From assembly GCF_003589595.1 (NCBI RefSeq), contig NW_020653993.1, positions 8,256,488 to 8,320,487 of the forward strand: a DNA stretch of 64,000 bases, given 5' to 3'. Shown here one piece after another: positions 23,626 through 34,557 of this stretch (the stretch's first letter is position 1; each line of letters starts with the position of its first letter). This DNA is from Hyposmocoma kahamanoa (Eukaryota > Arthropoda > Insecta > Lepidoptera > Cosmopterigidae). Below the pieces are notes generated by a model that made no database searches, was not told the DNA's origin, and saw nothing but the letters and a program-made list of their open reading frames with translations. The translations under genes and the position numbers were made by a program.

Positions 23626-24147
23626 CAGTGGTCTCTAACCTACCGATGTTTCGGTATTTCTGCCGATTTGGCGCCTGTCCTACCGAAATACCGAAAGGGA
23701 ACGATTTTTTTCAACTAAGAATATTCTACCGATTTTCAACAATCCAAGTTGACATCTCTATTTTTTTATCTTTTACAGGCATTCCCTACTGCTCAAACGT
23801 CGTTCACAGTGTATACGATTTATTTGGGGAATTGTCTCTTTAGAAGATTTCCCGAGCAAAATTTGTAGTCTATTTATATAAGAATTTGGATTTCTTTTTT
23901 CATTTATTTTCTTAAATTTGATTGAAGCGATTGGTTGTTAGTTTGGTGTTCTCTCAATCAAAATGGTAGGTAAGCCTGCATAACTCTTAGTAGTTTTAAT
24001 AATATCATTAGTGATATATTTTTGCTACTTTACAATATAGGTATTTGCTCAATTTATGATTCTTTTTATTTACCGATTTTTGGTCCAAATATACCGATTT
24101 TACTTGGCAACCCTACCGATTTCGCATTTGGACTTTCGAGACCACTG
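23626..24147. mobile_element. hAT-like MITE, 522 bp
   Basis: It starts CAGTGGTCTC and ends with the exact inverse GAGACCACTG, a typical hAT terminus. The flanking octamers CTACATAC and TTACATAA agree at six of eight positions, consistent with an old 8-bp target duplication. TACCGATTT-type motifs recur near both ends as subterminal repeats. It has no ORF. Confidence 0.65.
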
Positions 24148-24194
24148 TTACATAAGGTCTCGCATTTTAGGACAGCGCCAAGGCAGCGATTTTT

Positions 24195-24452
24195 AGTAGC
24201 AGTGGCGCTCCTTGTGAAAGAGTTGTACTGCCACCTTACCTATTTCAGCCGCCAAGTCACAATGTGAACATTATTGCATTGCGGCTTTGAAGAGTGCTGG
24301 TGAAATATCGGCCCGTGGGAATTATCAACTTATGTCTCAGAGTGACGGGTGCAGTGGCAATGCCCCACGAGTCTTTATAATTTCAAGCTCTGAGTGTCAC
24401 TGCAACTGTTAATGACAGACTTGTTCGTGCCATCACCTGGCATCATAAAAAG
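24195..24452 (+). mobile_element. Family A retroposon
   Basis: Full-length plus copy (AGTAGCAGTGGCGCTCCTTG to GCCATCACCTGGCATCATAA) with a small deletion before GACTTGTTCG. It begins 40 bp after the hAT-like MITE. Confidence 0.6.
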
Positions 24453-24490
24453 AGATTTTGACATATATACCACGTCATGTGTATTTATTA

Positions 24491-24524
24491 TACCATGGGT
24501 ACATGGGTACATGTACCCATGGTA
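24491..24524. repeat. Palindrome TACCATGGGTACAT
   Basis: 14-bp perfect arms with a 6-nt spacer. Confidence 0.7.
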
Positions 24525-24938
24525 CAGTTTGGTGTATAGAAACATGACTGTAAAAACGCAAATAAACTCTTTTGTTATGAAACGACATAAGAACTAAGTT
24601 TCTTACTCCTAACACAATTTAATTTTAATAGCCGAAGTTAAAACATATTCATGCACTATTCTCCATGATTCCCTAAATCCCACTTGCTAGAAATTTCTAG
24701 AGCTTATGCAAAGCTCGCTTGCTAAGCACCAAGTAAAGGGTTCAACTAACGCGAGAAGAGCTTACAGCATTAGTTGAAGCTTCTTGAGCTTACATACTGC
24801 GAGATTTTCGAACTTACACAGACTAGACAGGTGTCAGAACAGAAATTAACGAGCTTACTGTTTTAACAAGTAATTATAATCGACTAATTACATTTTAATT
24901 CGTGACGTCTGTTGAAGTGTTTTTCTTTGTCAATAAAT

Positions 24939-25195
24939 TTTACTACTTCGCAAAAGTTGCGTGGAATTACATCTATTTGCCAGTATTATTGAAATTGGTT
25001 ACCTGTAAGTGCGCGAAACTGGATTCGTCCCCTTCGAGGTGGAATATTTTGTTCAAATTTGAATGGGACCAAAACTGAGGTACTCTCTTTCCAACCAAAA
25101 AAGAATCAACAAAATTGGTTGATGAATGCCCAAGTAAACGCGTACATAGATGTAAAAAAAAACCAAATAAAATACAATCAGTTCTCAAGCTCCTC
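24939..25195 (+). mobile_element. Family C element, worn
   Basis: It keeps GTGGAATTACATCTATTTGC and GAGGTGGAATATTTTG; ends are degraded and the right side is fused to family A. Confidence 0.5.
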
Positions 25196-25316
25196 CTTAG
25201 ATTTTTGTAATTTAAAACTCTGAGTGGCACTGCAACTGCTATGGACAAACCTGTCGCTTACCACCAGGCTCACGTCTTTTTCATCCCGTCACTTAGTAGC
25301 ATAAAAATAAAATAAA
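25190..25316 (+). mobile_element. Family A retroposon, 3' part joined to family C
   Basis: The junction CTCCTCCTTAGATTTTTGTA fuses the end of a family C copy directly to the middle of family A. Confidence 0.5.
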
Positions 25317-25719
25317 ATAGATTTACATTTTTTAAACTACACAGTCTGTTTTAAGTAGATTATGTACATTTTTTATTTGTTTTTGTGTCTAATAGGACTG
25401 CATGAGTATAGTGTCAAAATTGTTTTGCATAAATTTACATTTTAAAAAAGTTGCATCATGACAAATCACACCAAGTGCAGTCTTGCAACTAAATTTTAAT
25501 AAAATTCCATTCGGGAAATCTTCAAAAATGGAAAAATCGACTGGTTGATTTTCAGGCTTCGGAATACAACTTCAGAATGCAGAATACAAATAAAACATCT
25601 CAACAAAAAGAGAATCACAAACTGCAAAGTCATAAGAGCGCAAAATAAAGATATATAATTGCACAAGTCAAGTTTTGAACAGGTGTCATGTAGATTCTGA
25701 TTGTTACGTGGAGGAAATT

Positions 25720-26100
25720 AAACTGTGAAATGGATCTTTAATACCGTACGACTTTTGAGAATATCTTCTACTACCTGCCTCTGTGGCCGAGTGGTTTCCT
25801 TGCTGGTGTGCCACGCAGAGGTCCTGGGTTCGATTCCCGGGCCTGGGGAAATAATAATTATAATAACGCATACACTCATTGCCCCGCACTTGGTTAACCC
25901 TGTATCGCTAACGCCATGGATACACACAGACAACCACAAATTACACCCAAACTCCTGAGAGAAATAAATGTAGGCCATACAAATATTTCTCCGTAGTTCC
26001 TCTGCGTGGCAGACCAGCATGGTAACCGTTCGGCTACGGAGGCAGGCAATCGAAGATATTCTCAAAAGTCGTACGGTATTAAGGATCCATTTCACAGTTT
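25720..26100. mobile_element. Fold-back duplicated tRNA-SINE
   Basis: The left arm 25720-25827 (AAACTGTGAAATGGATCTTT, then a tRNA-like head CCTCTGTGGCCGAGTGG with GGGTTCGATTCCCGGG) is repeated inverted at 25993-26100 with few mismatches. Both arms contain about 55 bp of flanking DNA plus the SINE head. Only one SINE body (reverse orientation, GACAACCACAAATTACACCC) lies between. The frames read outward from both ends encode the same peptide start (MKWI.NTVRLLRISS). Confidence 0.7.
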
Positions 26101-26485
26101 AATAGATTTTTACGATTTCAGGCAATGTTCGTTCCATAGGGACTTATCCTTATCAGAAATAGGATCCAAAAATAAACGTTTGTAAAAATCCCTTTTTATC
26201 TTGCATTAGTGTTGCATTATCGTTATTCAAAATCTGTAAATCCCAATCGAAATACCTTTAAAATTCCCATACGGTCTTCTAGTATCATATCTCTGTACTA
26301 TAACGACTAAGGCGCTGGTCTTGCTGACCCATCTCAAGTATCCACCCAGTTTATATTCCAACCTATTGTCAAATTACAACCGGATCATACCGAGATCAAA
26401 AGCAATTTAGAAAAGTTCTTTACACGAATTGGTCCTCCCGAAAATTCATTCGAGACCTAGTCATCATGCACCCAGATTTAAAGCC

Positions 26486-27150
26486 TTTTTAACCGGCTTC
26501 AAAAAAGGAGGAGGTTCTCAATTCGACTGTATGTTTTTTTTGTATGTATGTTGCGCGATAGTTTCGGTATTTGTGAATCGATTTTCATGATTCTTTTTTG
26601 TTGGAAAGGGGGTACTTCCATAGTGGTCCCATTTCATTTTGAAGAAAATCATCCACCTCTAAAGGTGGCTGTTCACGCATGAAGATTCATTTTAATAAAT
26701 AGCACCTAAATTTTACTTAAGGAGCAATTATTTGAATGGTTGATTTTGCTATTTATCCAATTCAAGGCGTTTTTCTCTCTCAATATACTTTGAGTAGCGA
26801 GAACCGATTTTTGTTATCTCATATTATACTTTTGATGTTGGTATTTTTTGCAAGTGTTATATCGGACTCACACCACCTAAAACCGGACGGTATTTGGCCC
26901 CGTCGCTTTTTGGTAGGATATATATGTGTTACGCGATAACTCCGGCCTTTGTGAACCGATTTTGATGATTTTTTTTTTTGTTTGAAAGAGGGTACCTCAG
27001 TGATCTCATTTAAGTTTTAAGAAAATATTCCGCCTCTAAGGGTGGCAATCTAAGGGATGAATCTGGTTTCAGGCAATTTCCGGTAACCGATTCCAATAAA
27101 ATTTGGCATAGATCTAATTTGAGGTCGATTTTTAGGACTCTTTACTGAGA
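26486..27150 (-). mobile_element. Family C elements, two partial copies in tandem
   Basis: 26486-26830 runs from AACCGGCTTCAAAAAAGGAG to the body. A second partial copy at about 26900-27150 ends GAGGTCGATTTTTAGGACTC. Confidence 0.5.
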
Positions 27151-27244
27151 TTATTTTATGATACCAAGTAGCAGGATTACTAGTTGTGCGCCTGGTATTA
27201 AGCGGCACGTGCCGTGGAAAGATGTTTAATACTTGTTTTTAACC

Positions 27245-27440
27245 GACTTCAAGAAGATATATCCATAATATTAAACTTAGAGCTAACTCCAAACTCATGG
27301 TACCAGGATTTCGTTTAACCAAAGTAAACGACTCTTTTATGGGGAACTGTATACGTTTTTACAATAAGATTCTGGAGCATATATTAAGATTAAAAAATTA
27401 CGGTAATGAGTTTTTTGTAATAACTTTTAAAACCAGCTCA
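27245..27440 (+). pseudogene. C-terminal fragment of a different non-LTR RT
   Basis: The frame reads RANSKLMVPGFRLTKVNDSF, MGNCIRFYNKILEHILRL, a common end of insect CR1/Jockey-like reverse transcriptases (pattern L.K...SF.G.C...YN.IP). It follows remnants of a TIR-bearing repeat (26900-27150). Confidence 0.5.
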
Positions 27441-27582
27441 GGTCATGAGTATCTTCGCTTCAATAATTTCCAAGTTTCGCGTTAGGTTCCACTAGTTTAT
27501 ACTCGCCTCAGTTATAACCGTTTGCGATTCATAATTATTATTAACTTTCAAGAGTTTAACAATGAAGATAAAGTAAACTATT

Positions 27583-28560
27583 ATGAGTGGTGCACAAAGA
27601 AAGAAAATTATACCACAAAAGGTGAAGGAAAAACTAAGATCGTTAATACAAAAACAAAAATACAGGATTATCCCAAAAAATGTCATAGAAAAGTTACAGA
27701 AGTCATTAAAATCATATTTGAAACATTGTGCTAATATTGTAGCTCAGTATAAATATTTAAAATCTCTAAGGGCGACATTGACTACCAAGGAGGCTGAATT
27801 ACACCTAGATTTCAGAAACCCACTCAGTCAAATTTAACTAAAAGATATAAAGTTTACACTTCGGTGGTAGCCGTGTACAGATAACATTACACACTGCAGT
27901 AGTGTACCTTATTGATCAAGATACTGGAATTATGAAACAATATAGTGCTTGCAGCATCACTGAATGCAATCAACATGATGCAAGAGCTATATGGGCTCAT
28001 CTTGTACTACTCATTGGTTACATCCAAGAAATATCACCGCAGATTGACACAATACATTTTATACCTGATAGCCCATCAAGTCAGTATAGGAATCGGTACA
28101 TGTTTTATGTCATTGGACAACTACACCAAGAGTTTCCAGAGTTGAAATCTATAACCTGGAATTATTTAGAAGCGGGACATGACAAGGGAGAACCGGGTGG
28201 AGTTGGTAGAGAAAAAAGCAAATAGAAAGAGCACGCCGACTAAAAGAAGTAAAATAAACTTTGAATTCTCTAAAGAAGAAATAGGCAAAGACAAGAAAAA
28301 TAGACAAGAAGAAGCTTTAAAAAAATAATCAGGAATAGTGCGCCAACTAAAAAAGTGAAATAAACTTTGGTATCCCTAAAAAAGTAATAACCAAAAACGT
28401 TAGACCGGTGAAGTCCACTGTTACCGGTAACTTTTTTGGTGATTCTTGTGGTGAAGATGTTAAACATAGCGAAGATAAAACGAGTAAGGTAGAAAGAAAG
28501 GATCATTTTATAGATATACATAAAAATATAAAGAAAATGTTTGATTCCTCACATGAGGAT
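27583..28560 (+). pseudogene. Decayed copy of a conserved transposon-like protein
   Basis: Frame one encodes MSGAQRKKIIPQKVKEKLRS and runs through a Lys-rich stretch to LHLDFRNPLSQI and a stop near 27838. After a short gap, 27902-28225 encodes VYLIDQDTG, HDARAIWAHL, DSPSSQYRNRYMFYVIGQLH and ITWNYLEAGHDKGEPGGVGR. The order of a HDA.AIWAHL block, a SPSSQYRN block and an EAGH.KG..GVG block recalls a protein family found in many insects and other animals, often in multicopy, transposon-like form. From 28225 on the frame is full of stops. The protein is split and without splice signals, so this is a dead copy. Naming of the family is by memory of the motif pattern only. Confidence 0.5.
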
Positions 28561-28837
28561 ATTTTATAATCTCAATGCTAGTGTTCCCAAATAATTGAGA
28601 CTGAACTACAATCATATAGTTCCTATTCGATTAAATCTAGATTATATGCTCGCTATTTCTAGAGATTTTTGCTTGAAGTTATGACTGTTATTTTGTTGAT
28701 TTGAAGTTCTATTATTTACTCCGCTGTTTTCGATAGTACCTATTCTAACAGCGTTTCATTTTTATGAAAAAATATCGAAATGTTAATTTGTAGTACGCAA
28801 TTTAATAAGAATTTGTTTTCAGTTAATTGTAACAGAG
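28561..28837. other. No gene recognised
   Basis: AT-rich tail of the decayed transposon-like copy. Confidence 0.4.
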
Positions 28838-28990
28838 AGACAGATTCTATTTGGCCTATTTGACAGTTGTGACTCCCTTATAAGTTTGGTTTTTTGGTTA
28901 GAATTTGTATGGAATTGACAGATGTCAAATGGCAATAGAAACTCTCTCTCTCTCGCTCTATAGTGTTTAGAATGTCCCTTTTTATTTTTC
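28838..28990 (+). repeat. Family F repeat
   Basis: GAGAGACAGATTCTATTTGG and CCTATTTGACAGTTGTGACT are repeated at 30257. It is followed by a TCTCTCTCTCTCGCTC tract. Confidence 0.5.
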
Positions 28991-29224
28991 AATATAAAAT
29001 CTTATCAATACAAAAATTTGTCGCAGATTAGGTTCGTGTTTTTATTTAATTCTCATTACCAGCATCACTTTTCCATTATCCAGATCTCATTCGTCATTAG
29101 CATGCCATGATAAAATTAAAAAAGGACCAATCTCGGCAAAATTTTGCGTGTAATTTAGTATAAATAAAATTTATATGGTTTTTTATCGTTAAGGTTATAG
29201 GCATAAAAGAAAGAAAAATAAAAA

Positions 29225-29505
29225 TATTCTCACCATTTCTGGGAATTTGCAAGAAATGAGAGAAGTGCCCGACTACGTGTTAGATAAAGATGTATGGAAA
29301 GACGACACGGCTCCAGAATCCACACAAATTTGATTGAAAGTGTATTCCATAGCATTTAGGTTTATTTGAAAAGAGAAGAGCAATCCCTAGACTTTCTTGC
29401 TCATTCTTCTTATGGAAGTCAGCGTAGTAAACGAACAGTAGCTTAAATGTGACATTTTCAAGGTAAATTTATTTTACCTATGGAATAAATGATCTTTGAC
29501 TTTGA
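29225..29505 (+). mobile_element. Non-LTR retroelement 3' untranslated end
   Basis: This stretch ends with a TTTATTTTACCTATGGAATAAA context followed by short TTTGACT repeats, the usual 3' end of lepidopteran non-LTR elements. It shares the GCTCATTCTTCTTATGG-type segment, in reverse, with 35205-35425 and 58447-58700. No coding block remains. Confidence 0.5.
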
Positions 29506-29712
29506 CTTTGACTTCAAAAAAGGACGAGATTCTTAATTCGACTGTAGTTTTCTTTTTTGAAGTGATTTTTTTTGTGAATTGCTTTTGATGACGCTTTTTT
29601 TTGGAAATAGGGTACCTCAGATGTGGTCCCATTTAAATTTGGAGAAAATATTTCACCTCTAAGGGTGACAAACTAGGGGATGAATGACTTTTGAGGTCAG
29701 TTTTTTAGTACT
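29505..29712 (-). mobile_element. Family C element, internally deleted
   Basis: It starts GACTTCAAAAAAGGACGAGA and ends TTTTGAGGTCAGTTTTTTAG. Confidence 0.5.
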
Positions 29713-29999
29713 CTGTACTGCTTTTGTGAAAACAAGCTATCATTATGGTCTTGCAACATGGTTTAGCTGGACACCGTCACGACTAGTCGTTGCCTATAAA
29801 GCGGACGTTATATCTCATCACTGGTTGTCTATCGATGTAAACAAAGTGACTATTTGCACAATGATCAGTACAACGTTACATCGACTGGATTTCAAAAACC
29901 CTCTAACACAGACATGATATCTCACAGACCGAACGGAGGAGTGGGGGTAATACTCAATTAAGAAATCTAGGATTCTAATCCCTGCAGGGGCATGTACCT

Positions 30000-30150
30000 T
30001 TTTTAACTGACTCTAAAAAAGGAGGATTTTTTGAGTGTATGTTATTTAAAAAAAAGTTTAAAATTAAAAAAAAAAAAATTTTAAATACAAAAAATTAAAT
30101 TTTGTTAGAAAGGGGGTGCTTCAGTAGTGGTCCTTTCCTCACGTATATAT
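30000..30150 (-). repeat. Family C fragment
   Basis: It holds AACTGACTCTAAAAAAGGAG and GTTAGAAAGGGGGTGCTTCA, with an A-rich insertion. Confidence 0.4.
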
Positions 30151-30256
30151 ATAAGCTCACGTCCTAGTCCCACAGGAGGAGAAAGCAGAGACCACGGAAC
30201 GCCACTTTATTCTGACACAACTTTCGAGCCTGACATACATCAACTTTTTTTTTTTT

Positions 30257-30345
30257 TTTGTAACGGAGAGACAGATTCTATTTGGCCTATTTGACAGTTG
30301 TGACTCCCTTATAAGTTTGATTTTTTTGGTTAGAATTTATATTGA
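30257..30345 (+). repeat. Family F repeat, short copy
   Basis: About 90 bp, nearly identical to 28845-28930. A run of about 18 T precedes it. Confidence 0.5.
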
Positions 30346-30359
30346 AATGACATACATCA

Positions 30360-31020
30360 ACCTACCCTTTTCATACAGCCTTTTTGACAACATCACTGAT
30401 CTGGTAAGTCTTTCTGGGACATCCTCTTAAAACCTTTCATTCCACATTCGCATCATAAATCTGTTTGGCAATTCTTCTTACATCCATCCGGTCTACATGC
30501 CTAAACCACCTCAACATTCCTTTCTCTATTCTAGCCACTACAACCTCTTTCAAGCCACATCTTTCACGTATTATTGTATTCTTCACTCAACTTTATTCCA
30601 CAATTTTCCTCAAAGATCTCATCTCTACTGCATTAATTCTCTTTCATGCTTCTGCCATACGCAATCCTCACTATCAAACGTCAGTGTAAGAACCAGCAAA
30701 GCACTGTGTATGGACATGTATGCTTTTTGGGATAAGATGTTGCTCCCCATGATACCATTTATGGCTCCATTTACTGCGTTTCCCTTTCGTACCTATCTTT
30801 CAATGTCCTTATCAAACTTTCCATCTCTTGTAAACACACTACCCAGATACACACGCTCAATCACTTGATCAACATTCTTATCCTGTATTTTAATCTTACA
30901 TCACCATCACTTTCGTCTTCTCTGCATTAATCTTCATACCTCTCTTTCCAAAAGACATTCATAATATTCAGCATTTTCTGCAACTCTCCCTCCAACGGTG
31001 CAAGGATCAATTGGTCATCT
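30360..31020 (-). pseudogene. RTE-like reverse transcriptase relic
   Basis: Minus-strand reading from about 31010 gives LEGELQKMLNIMN, FWKRGMKINAEKTKVMVM, then after gaps FAGSYTDV, ECRSMRVAEAXKRIN-like sequence and, near 30480-30560, IEKGMLRWFGHVDRMDVRRI in pieces, ending KRFXEDVPERLTRSVMLSKR. The MKIN.EKTKVM and MLRWFGHV.RM blocks mark the RTE/BovB-like lineage. Stops occur throughout. Plus-strand ORFs over this stretch are antisense shadows. Confidence 0.7.
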
Positions 31021-31093
31021 TGATCCTATTCAAATTTGAATAAAATATTCAAGTTAATAGACTTCAATAAAACTTGACAAATAAATATAATTC

Positions 31094-31256
31094 GACAAAC
31101 GTCGTGGGTCTAGTGGTAAGCGACACGTCTAACCATTACAGTTCATAGAACCTCATAGAACCATAGTAATGCTCGCATTACGGCTAGATGTAGCAATAGG
31201 TAAAGTGACTGTACTTCCCTAGACGAACTCTTTCACAAGGAGCACTAACTACTGCT
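31094..31256 (-). mobile_element. Family A retroposon, central deletion
   Basis: Both ends remain (GTGGTAAGCGACACGTC and GAACTCTTTCACAAGGAG), but the middle 110 bases are gone and a short CATAGAACC duplication marks the join. Confidence 0.5.
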
Positions 31257-32064
31257 CAAAATGTCAAAATGTTTAACGACACTTGTTCAGCAGTTCAAAG
31301 ACAATCAGACAATGTTGACATTCCCCGTAGTTCCACCATCGCCATTGCAAATTCTAAATTTATCTCTCATTATCGACGTTCTCTCTCTGTCTGCTGAAAA
31401 CTTGTCGTTTTACAGACATGGCCTTATTACACCAAGATTGCTGTATTATCAACATTTCAAATATAACTGAATATTTCCAACCAACCAACTGTCGAAGTAA
31501 CCCCTGAGGGTATCTAGTAATTTTCCTAAAGACGTAAAACTCAAACAATCTAAAATAAGGGTTCGGAATACACCCTTATTTCTTTGAAAATGAAAGACAC
31601 CTATCGCGTTTGACAATATAACACATTAAGCGGCCTAAACGCCTTTACCAGCTTCACTTTTGAGAAACAATTTTCGCTCGAAATTACCGCTTCTTATCAT
31701 TTTCCTGGCAAATATAAATAAATATCAGCGGGCGTTTTTTAGATATTTCTTAACATTTATGCATTCATTTTTCGCTATCTATACTCTCAGCTGCTCTCTT
31801 CAGCCATACTCTCCTAGTAGCTACGAGACCATAATATTCCAGGATCCTATTTGAGCGATAGCAAACTCTGTGTGTTTATGCAATCCTGGTACTAGAGCTA
31901 GCGCTAAAAGCTGTTGGTAATTAATCCTTTATGTCCACGCACTACGTTATCTTCATGTTGCCTTCAGGTTGTACTGTGACAATTGCAATCTTGTACAAAA
32001 ACATAGTTGTTCTTTTTTATGTCTAGTTTATTATAATAATACTTTGATTAATTATAATCATTTA
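31257..32064. other. No gene recognised
   Basis: Nothing supported; short ORFs here lack motifs. Confidence 0.5.
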
Positions 32065-32664
32065 GCAGCAGTAGAAGCTCCTTGTGACAAGGTTCACCCA
32101 GGGAAGTACAGTCACCTTACCTATTTCTGCCGACAAGCAGTAATATTAGCTGCATTCCTATATACCTATATATATACCTATATTCCTATATTCCTATATT
32201 CCTATATACTGCATTCCGGTTTTAAAGAGCTGGTGAAGTTACAAGCACATGAAACTTGTCAACTTTATCGTCGCCTTACTTCCTTATAAAGAGTGAATTA
32301 TTCAGAAGATGGCAAAACTTTCTATTTCTTTTAAATTTCTTATCAAGGGTGTTAATTTGGATGCATTACTTTAAGAATAAAAAAAGCCAATGTGTGACTA
32401 TGAAGAAAATGTGAGGTGAAATTAGCCAGGAAAATTTGTATATACAAACTATTTTTTGCATTTCACTAACTTTGTGCTTCGAGATACGAGTTTGAACGGC
32501 TACGTTATGTCACAGGGTAACAGATGCAGGTGGCAGTGCCCCTCAGATGTTTGCGATTTAAACCTCTGAGTGGCACTGCAATTATTATGGACATGGCGTG
32601 TAGCTTACCACCAGGCACACGACTTGTTCGTACCGTCACTTCATATTATAAAAATAAAATAAAA
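32065..32664 (+). mobile_element. Family A retroposon split by family J, with microsatellite
   Basis: 32065-32270 and 32506-32664 are the two halves of one copy. The first half also carries an expanded TATATACC/TATTCC tract at 32158-32212. The insert (32280-32500) is family J. Confidence 0.55.
32300..32500 (+). repeat. Family J repeat
   Basis: About 190 bp: TTTCTTATCAAGGGTGTTAA, TTTGTATATACAAACTATTT, TTGTGCTTCGAGATACGAGT. It matches 42565-42755 and 63059-63250 in the same orientation and sits inside a family A copy. Confidence 0.55.
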
Positions 32665-33234
32665 ATGTTAAAAGCATAATTTGCATATGAATCCAACATA
32701 GTCCATACATGCCAGTGGTCTAGAGTGCTTGATCAGACGTCATCTCTGTGAATTGCTGTTTGCCTGGTACCTTGGTGAGAAAGCATTATACAGAATATAA
32801 ATAACCTTAGCACATGACATCGATTTCAAAGTTATATATGCACACCTACCTATAGTCTGGCCGTTTTTTTTATTTTCTCGTGTTTATTTCCGTTTGCAAG
32901 GTAGTCATTTATCAGATTTTACTGTCGTACAAAATAAAAATATTTAAATAGACGCTCTAAATAGAAAAATGGAAGGTAACAAAAGAAAGCGCTCGCGTGT
33001 ATTCCAATCCGATGCAAAACGCGCGATCGTCTGGGAGGAAGCTTTTACAAAATACATATCTAAAACGTGTCACAACATGTGACACGTGTTTGTGTACAAC
33101 AACAAAAATTTAAAGTCACACTAAAGTTGTTGTCTATGACGTTAGGAATATAGTCCTGGGTGGTTGCTAGTAATTTACAAATAACCCTTAACCCAGTTGC
33201 TAATACATACATAAAAATCGTTTACTCAAACGTG
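32665..33234. other. No gene recognised
   Basis: Contains a short palindrome ACACGTGTCACAACATGTGACACGTGT-like cluster near 33066 (arms of about 9 bp). Confidence 0.4.
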
Positions 33235-33842
33235 TTGTGCAAATGTTTGCATTGCTTTCAAAAAGCGAATACTAAAAGTTTGTCATTTATGGACCGCGTG
33301 ACTTCTTCCCGGCCAAGGCCTGCAAAGTATGTATGAAAATTACAGTCCACTTCTTTAAATTTTTGAATATACTAAATGTACTATGTAAACAGGCAAAAGG
33401 AAAACTCACACAGCCAACTGCCAGGTGTAAACTGAACGTAACACTATAACGAGTTTATGTACTCGATGACTAAAGTGCTTGGGTATTCTTTGGTAATTTT
33501 GGTCTTTTTTCCAAGTTCGGCGCGAAATAAGAACAAATACTATGTCAAATATTCTCTTAAATCAAGAACTCTGATTAAAGTAGGACTTGGCCTAAAGGTC
33601 TTGTAACCAGGCTAAACAAAACATTAAAAAATGTCACATTACTTTTAATTTTAATTAATTTTTTTTAAGTTATTCCATTATGCATCTTCTTCTCTTAAGT
33701 CTTGTATTATTTTCTCACGTTATTTGAGAAAATAACTATGTAAGCCTCGGCGGGAACGGGGATTGTTTGACTCGTAAAACTACAACTCATACTCGTCCAA
33801 CAATCCCTTACTTCCTGGCCTCTGCAATATTGTACTATAATC
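33235..33842 (-). repeat. Family I repeat, minus copy
   Basis: It contains GTTTGTCATTTATGGACCGC, CTTCTTCCCGGCCAAGGCCT, CACAGCCAACTGCC, CTCGGCGGGAACGGGGATTG and ACTCATACTCGTCCAACAAT, the reverse of the copy at 17931. Confidence 0.55.
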
Positions 33843-33849
33843 AGCCCCT

Positions 33850-34022
33850 GTATCGAAAGGGATAATAATTTATAAGTACCATAGCAATAGAATTACTCTA
33901 AGGCACTACCCAGAACTCCCTGATTATATAGAACTAATTTAGAAAAGTTTGTTTCCCAAATCAGGAATCACTACACCGAATCGACCCCGAGTGCTAACCG
34001 CTGTGCTACCGAGATCGTCAAA
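33850..34022 (-). mobile_element. tRNA-derived SINE, family K
   Basis: On the minus strand it starts TGACGATCTCGGTAGCACAG and CGGTTAGCACTCGGGGTCGA, with body GGGTAGTGCCTTAGAGTAAT. It abuts the inverted repeat family at 33235-33842 on one side and a 17-bp-arm hairpin (34022-34061) on the other. Confidence 0.55.
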
Positions 34023-34061
34023 ATATACGTAATCGACATTTGATTGTCGATTACGTATATT
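34022..34061. repeat. 17-bp-arm perfect hairpin
   Basis: AATATACGTAATCGACA and its inverse with a 6-nt loop. Confidence 0.8.
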
Positions 34062-34147
34062 TTCGATTTGTCAATTTTGAAAGTTGGATCAATATTGATG
34101 TAACACTACTATCGTGGCTATTGTCGTAATAATAAACCACATTAAGG

Positions 34148-34288
34148 GTCGTATTCTAGAACTCTACTCAATGCTCAAGTCAGGATTTGAGAATGGTTTA
34201 AAGCACTCGAAATCATACTCAAGTATTTCCAGCTTAAAATCATAGTCAGATCCTGACTTGAGCATTGAGTAGAGTTCTAGAATACGAC
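34148..34288. mobile_element. 141-bp MITE with 39-bp perfect inverted repeats
   Basis: The arms 34148-34186 and 34250-34288 are exact reverse complements beginning GTCGTATTCTAGAACTCTAC. The loop is about 60 bp. Such intact arms suggest a recent arrival or strong folding. Confidence 0.7.
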
Positions 34289-34334
34289 TCTAAGTAAACT
34301 CTGATACTACAAAACATTTTTGCATTTTTTTTAA

Positions 34335-34537
34335 ATTATATTAAGTGACGGGATGAATAAGTCGTGCGCCTGGTGGTAAGCGATACGCCTGTCCATAGCA
34401 GTTCCAGTGCGATCCACGAGCTTTAAATCGCAAAATTATTGACAAGTCCCATGTGCCTGTAATTTCACCCTTCAACGCAGTAATACTTACATTACTGTTT
34501 GGCTCTGACTCTTTCACAAGGAACTATACTGCTACTA
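34335..34537 (-). mobile_element. Family A retroposon, deleted
   Basis: The minus copy loses the segment between TCGCAAAATTATTGAC and its neighbours. It stands head-to-head with the plus copy at 34558. Confidence 0.55.
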
Positions 34538-34557
34538 ATATAATTTGATATTTGTAT

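Noticed and set aside
25780..25850. Possible tRNA gene (GGTTCGATTCC box)
   Set aside because: No acceptor stem or cloverleaf; part of a SINE head duplicated in inverse.
30465..30868. Plus-strand ORFs of 74 and 123 residues
   Set aside because: Antisense to RTE-like coding DNA on the minus strand.
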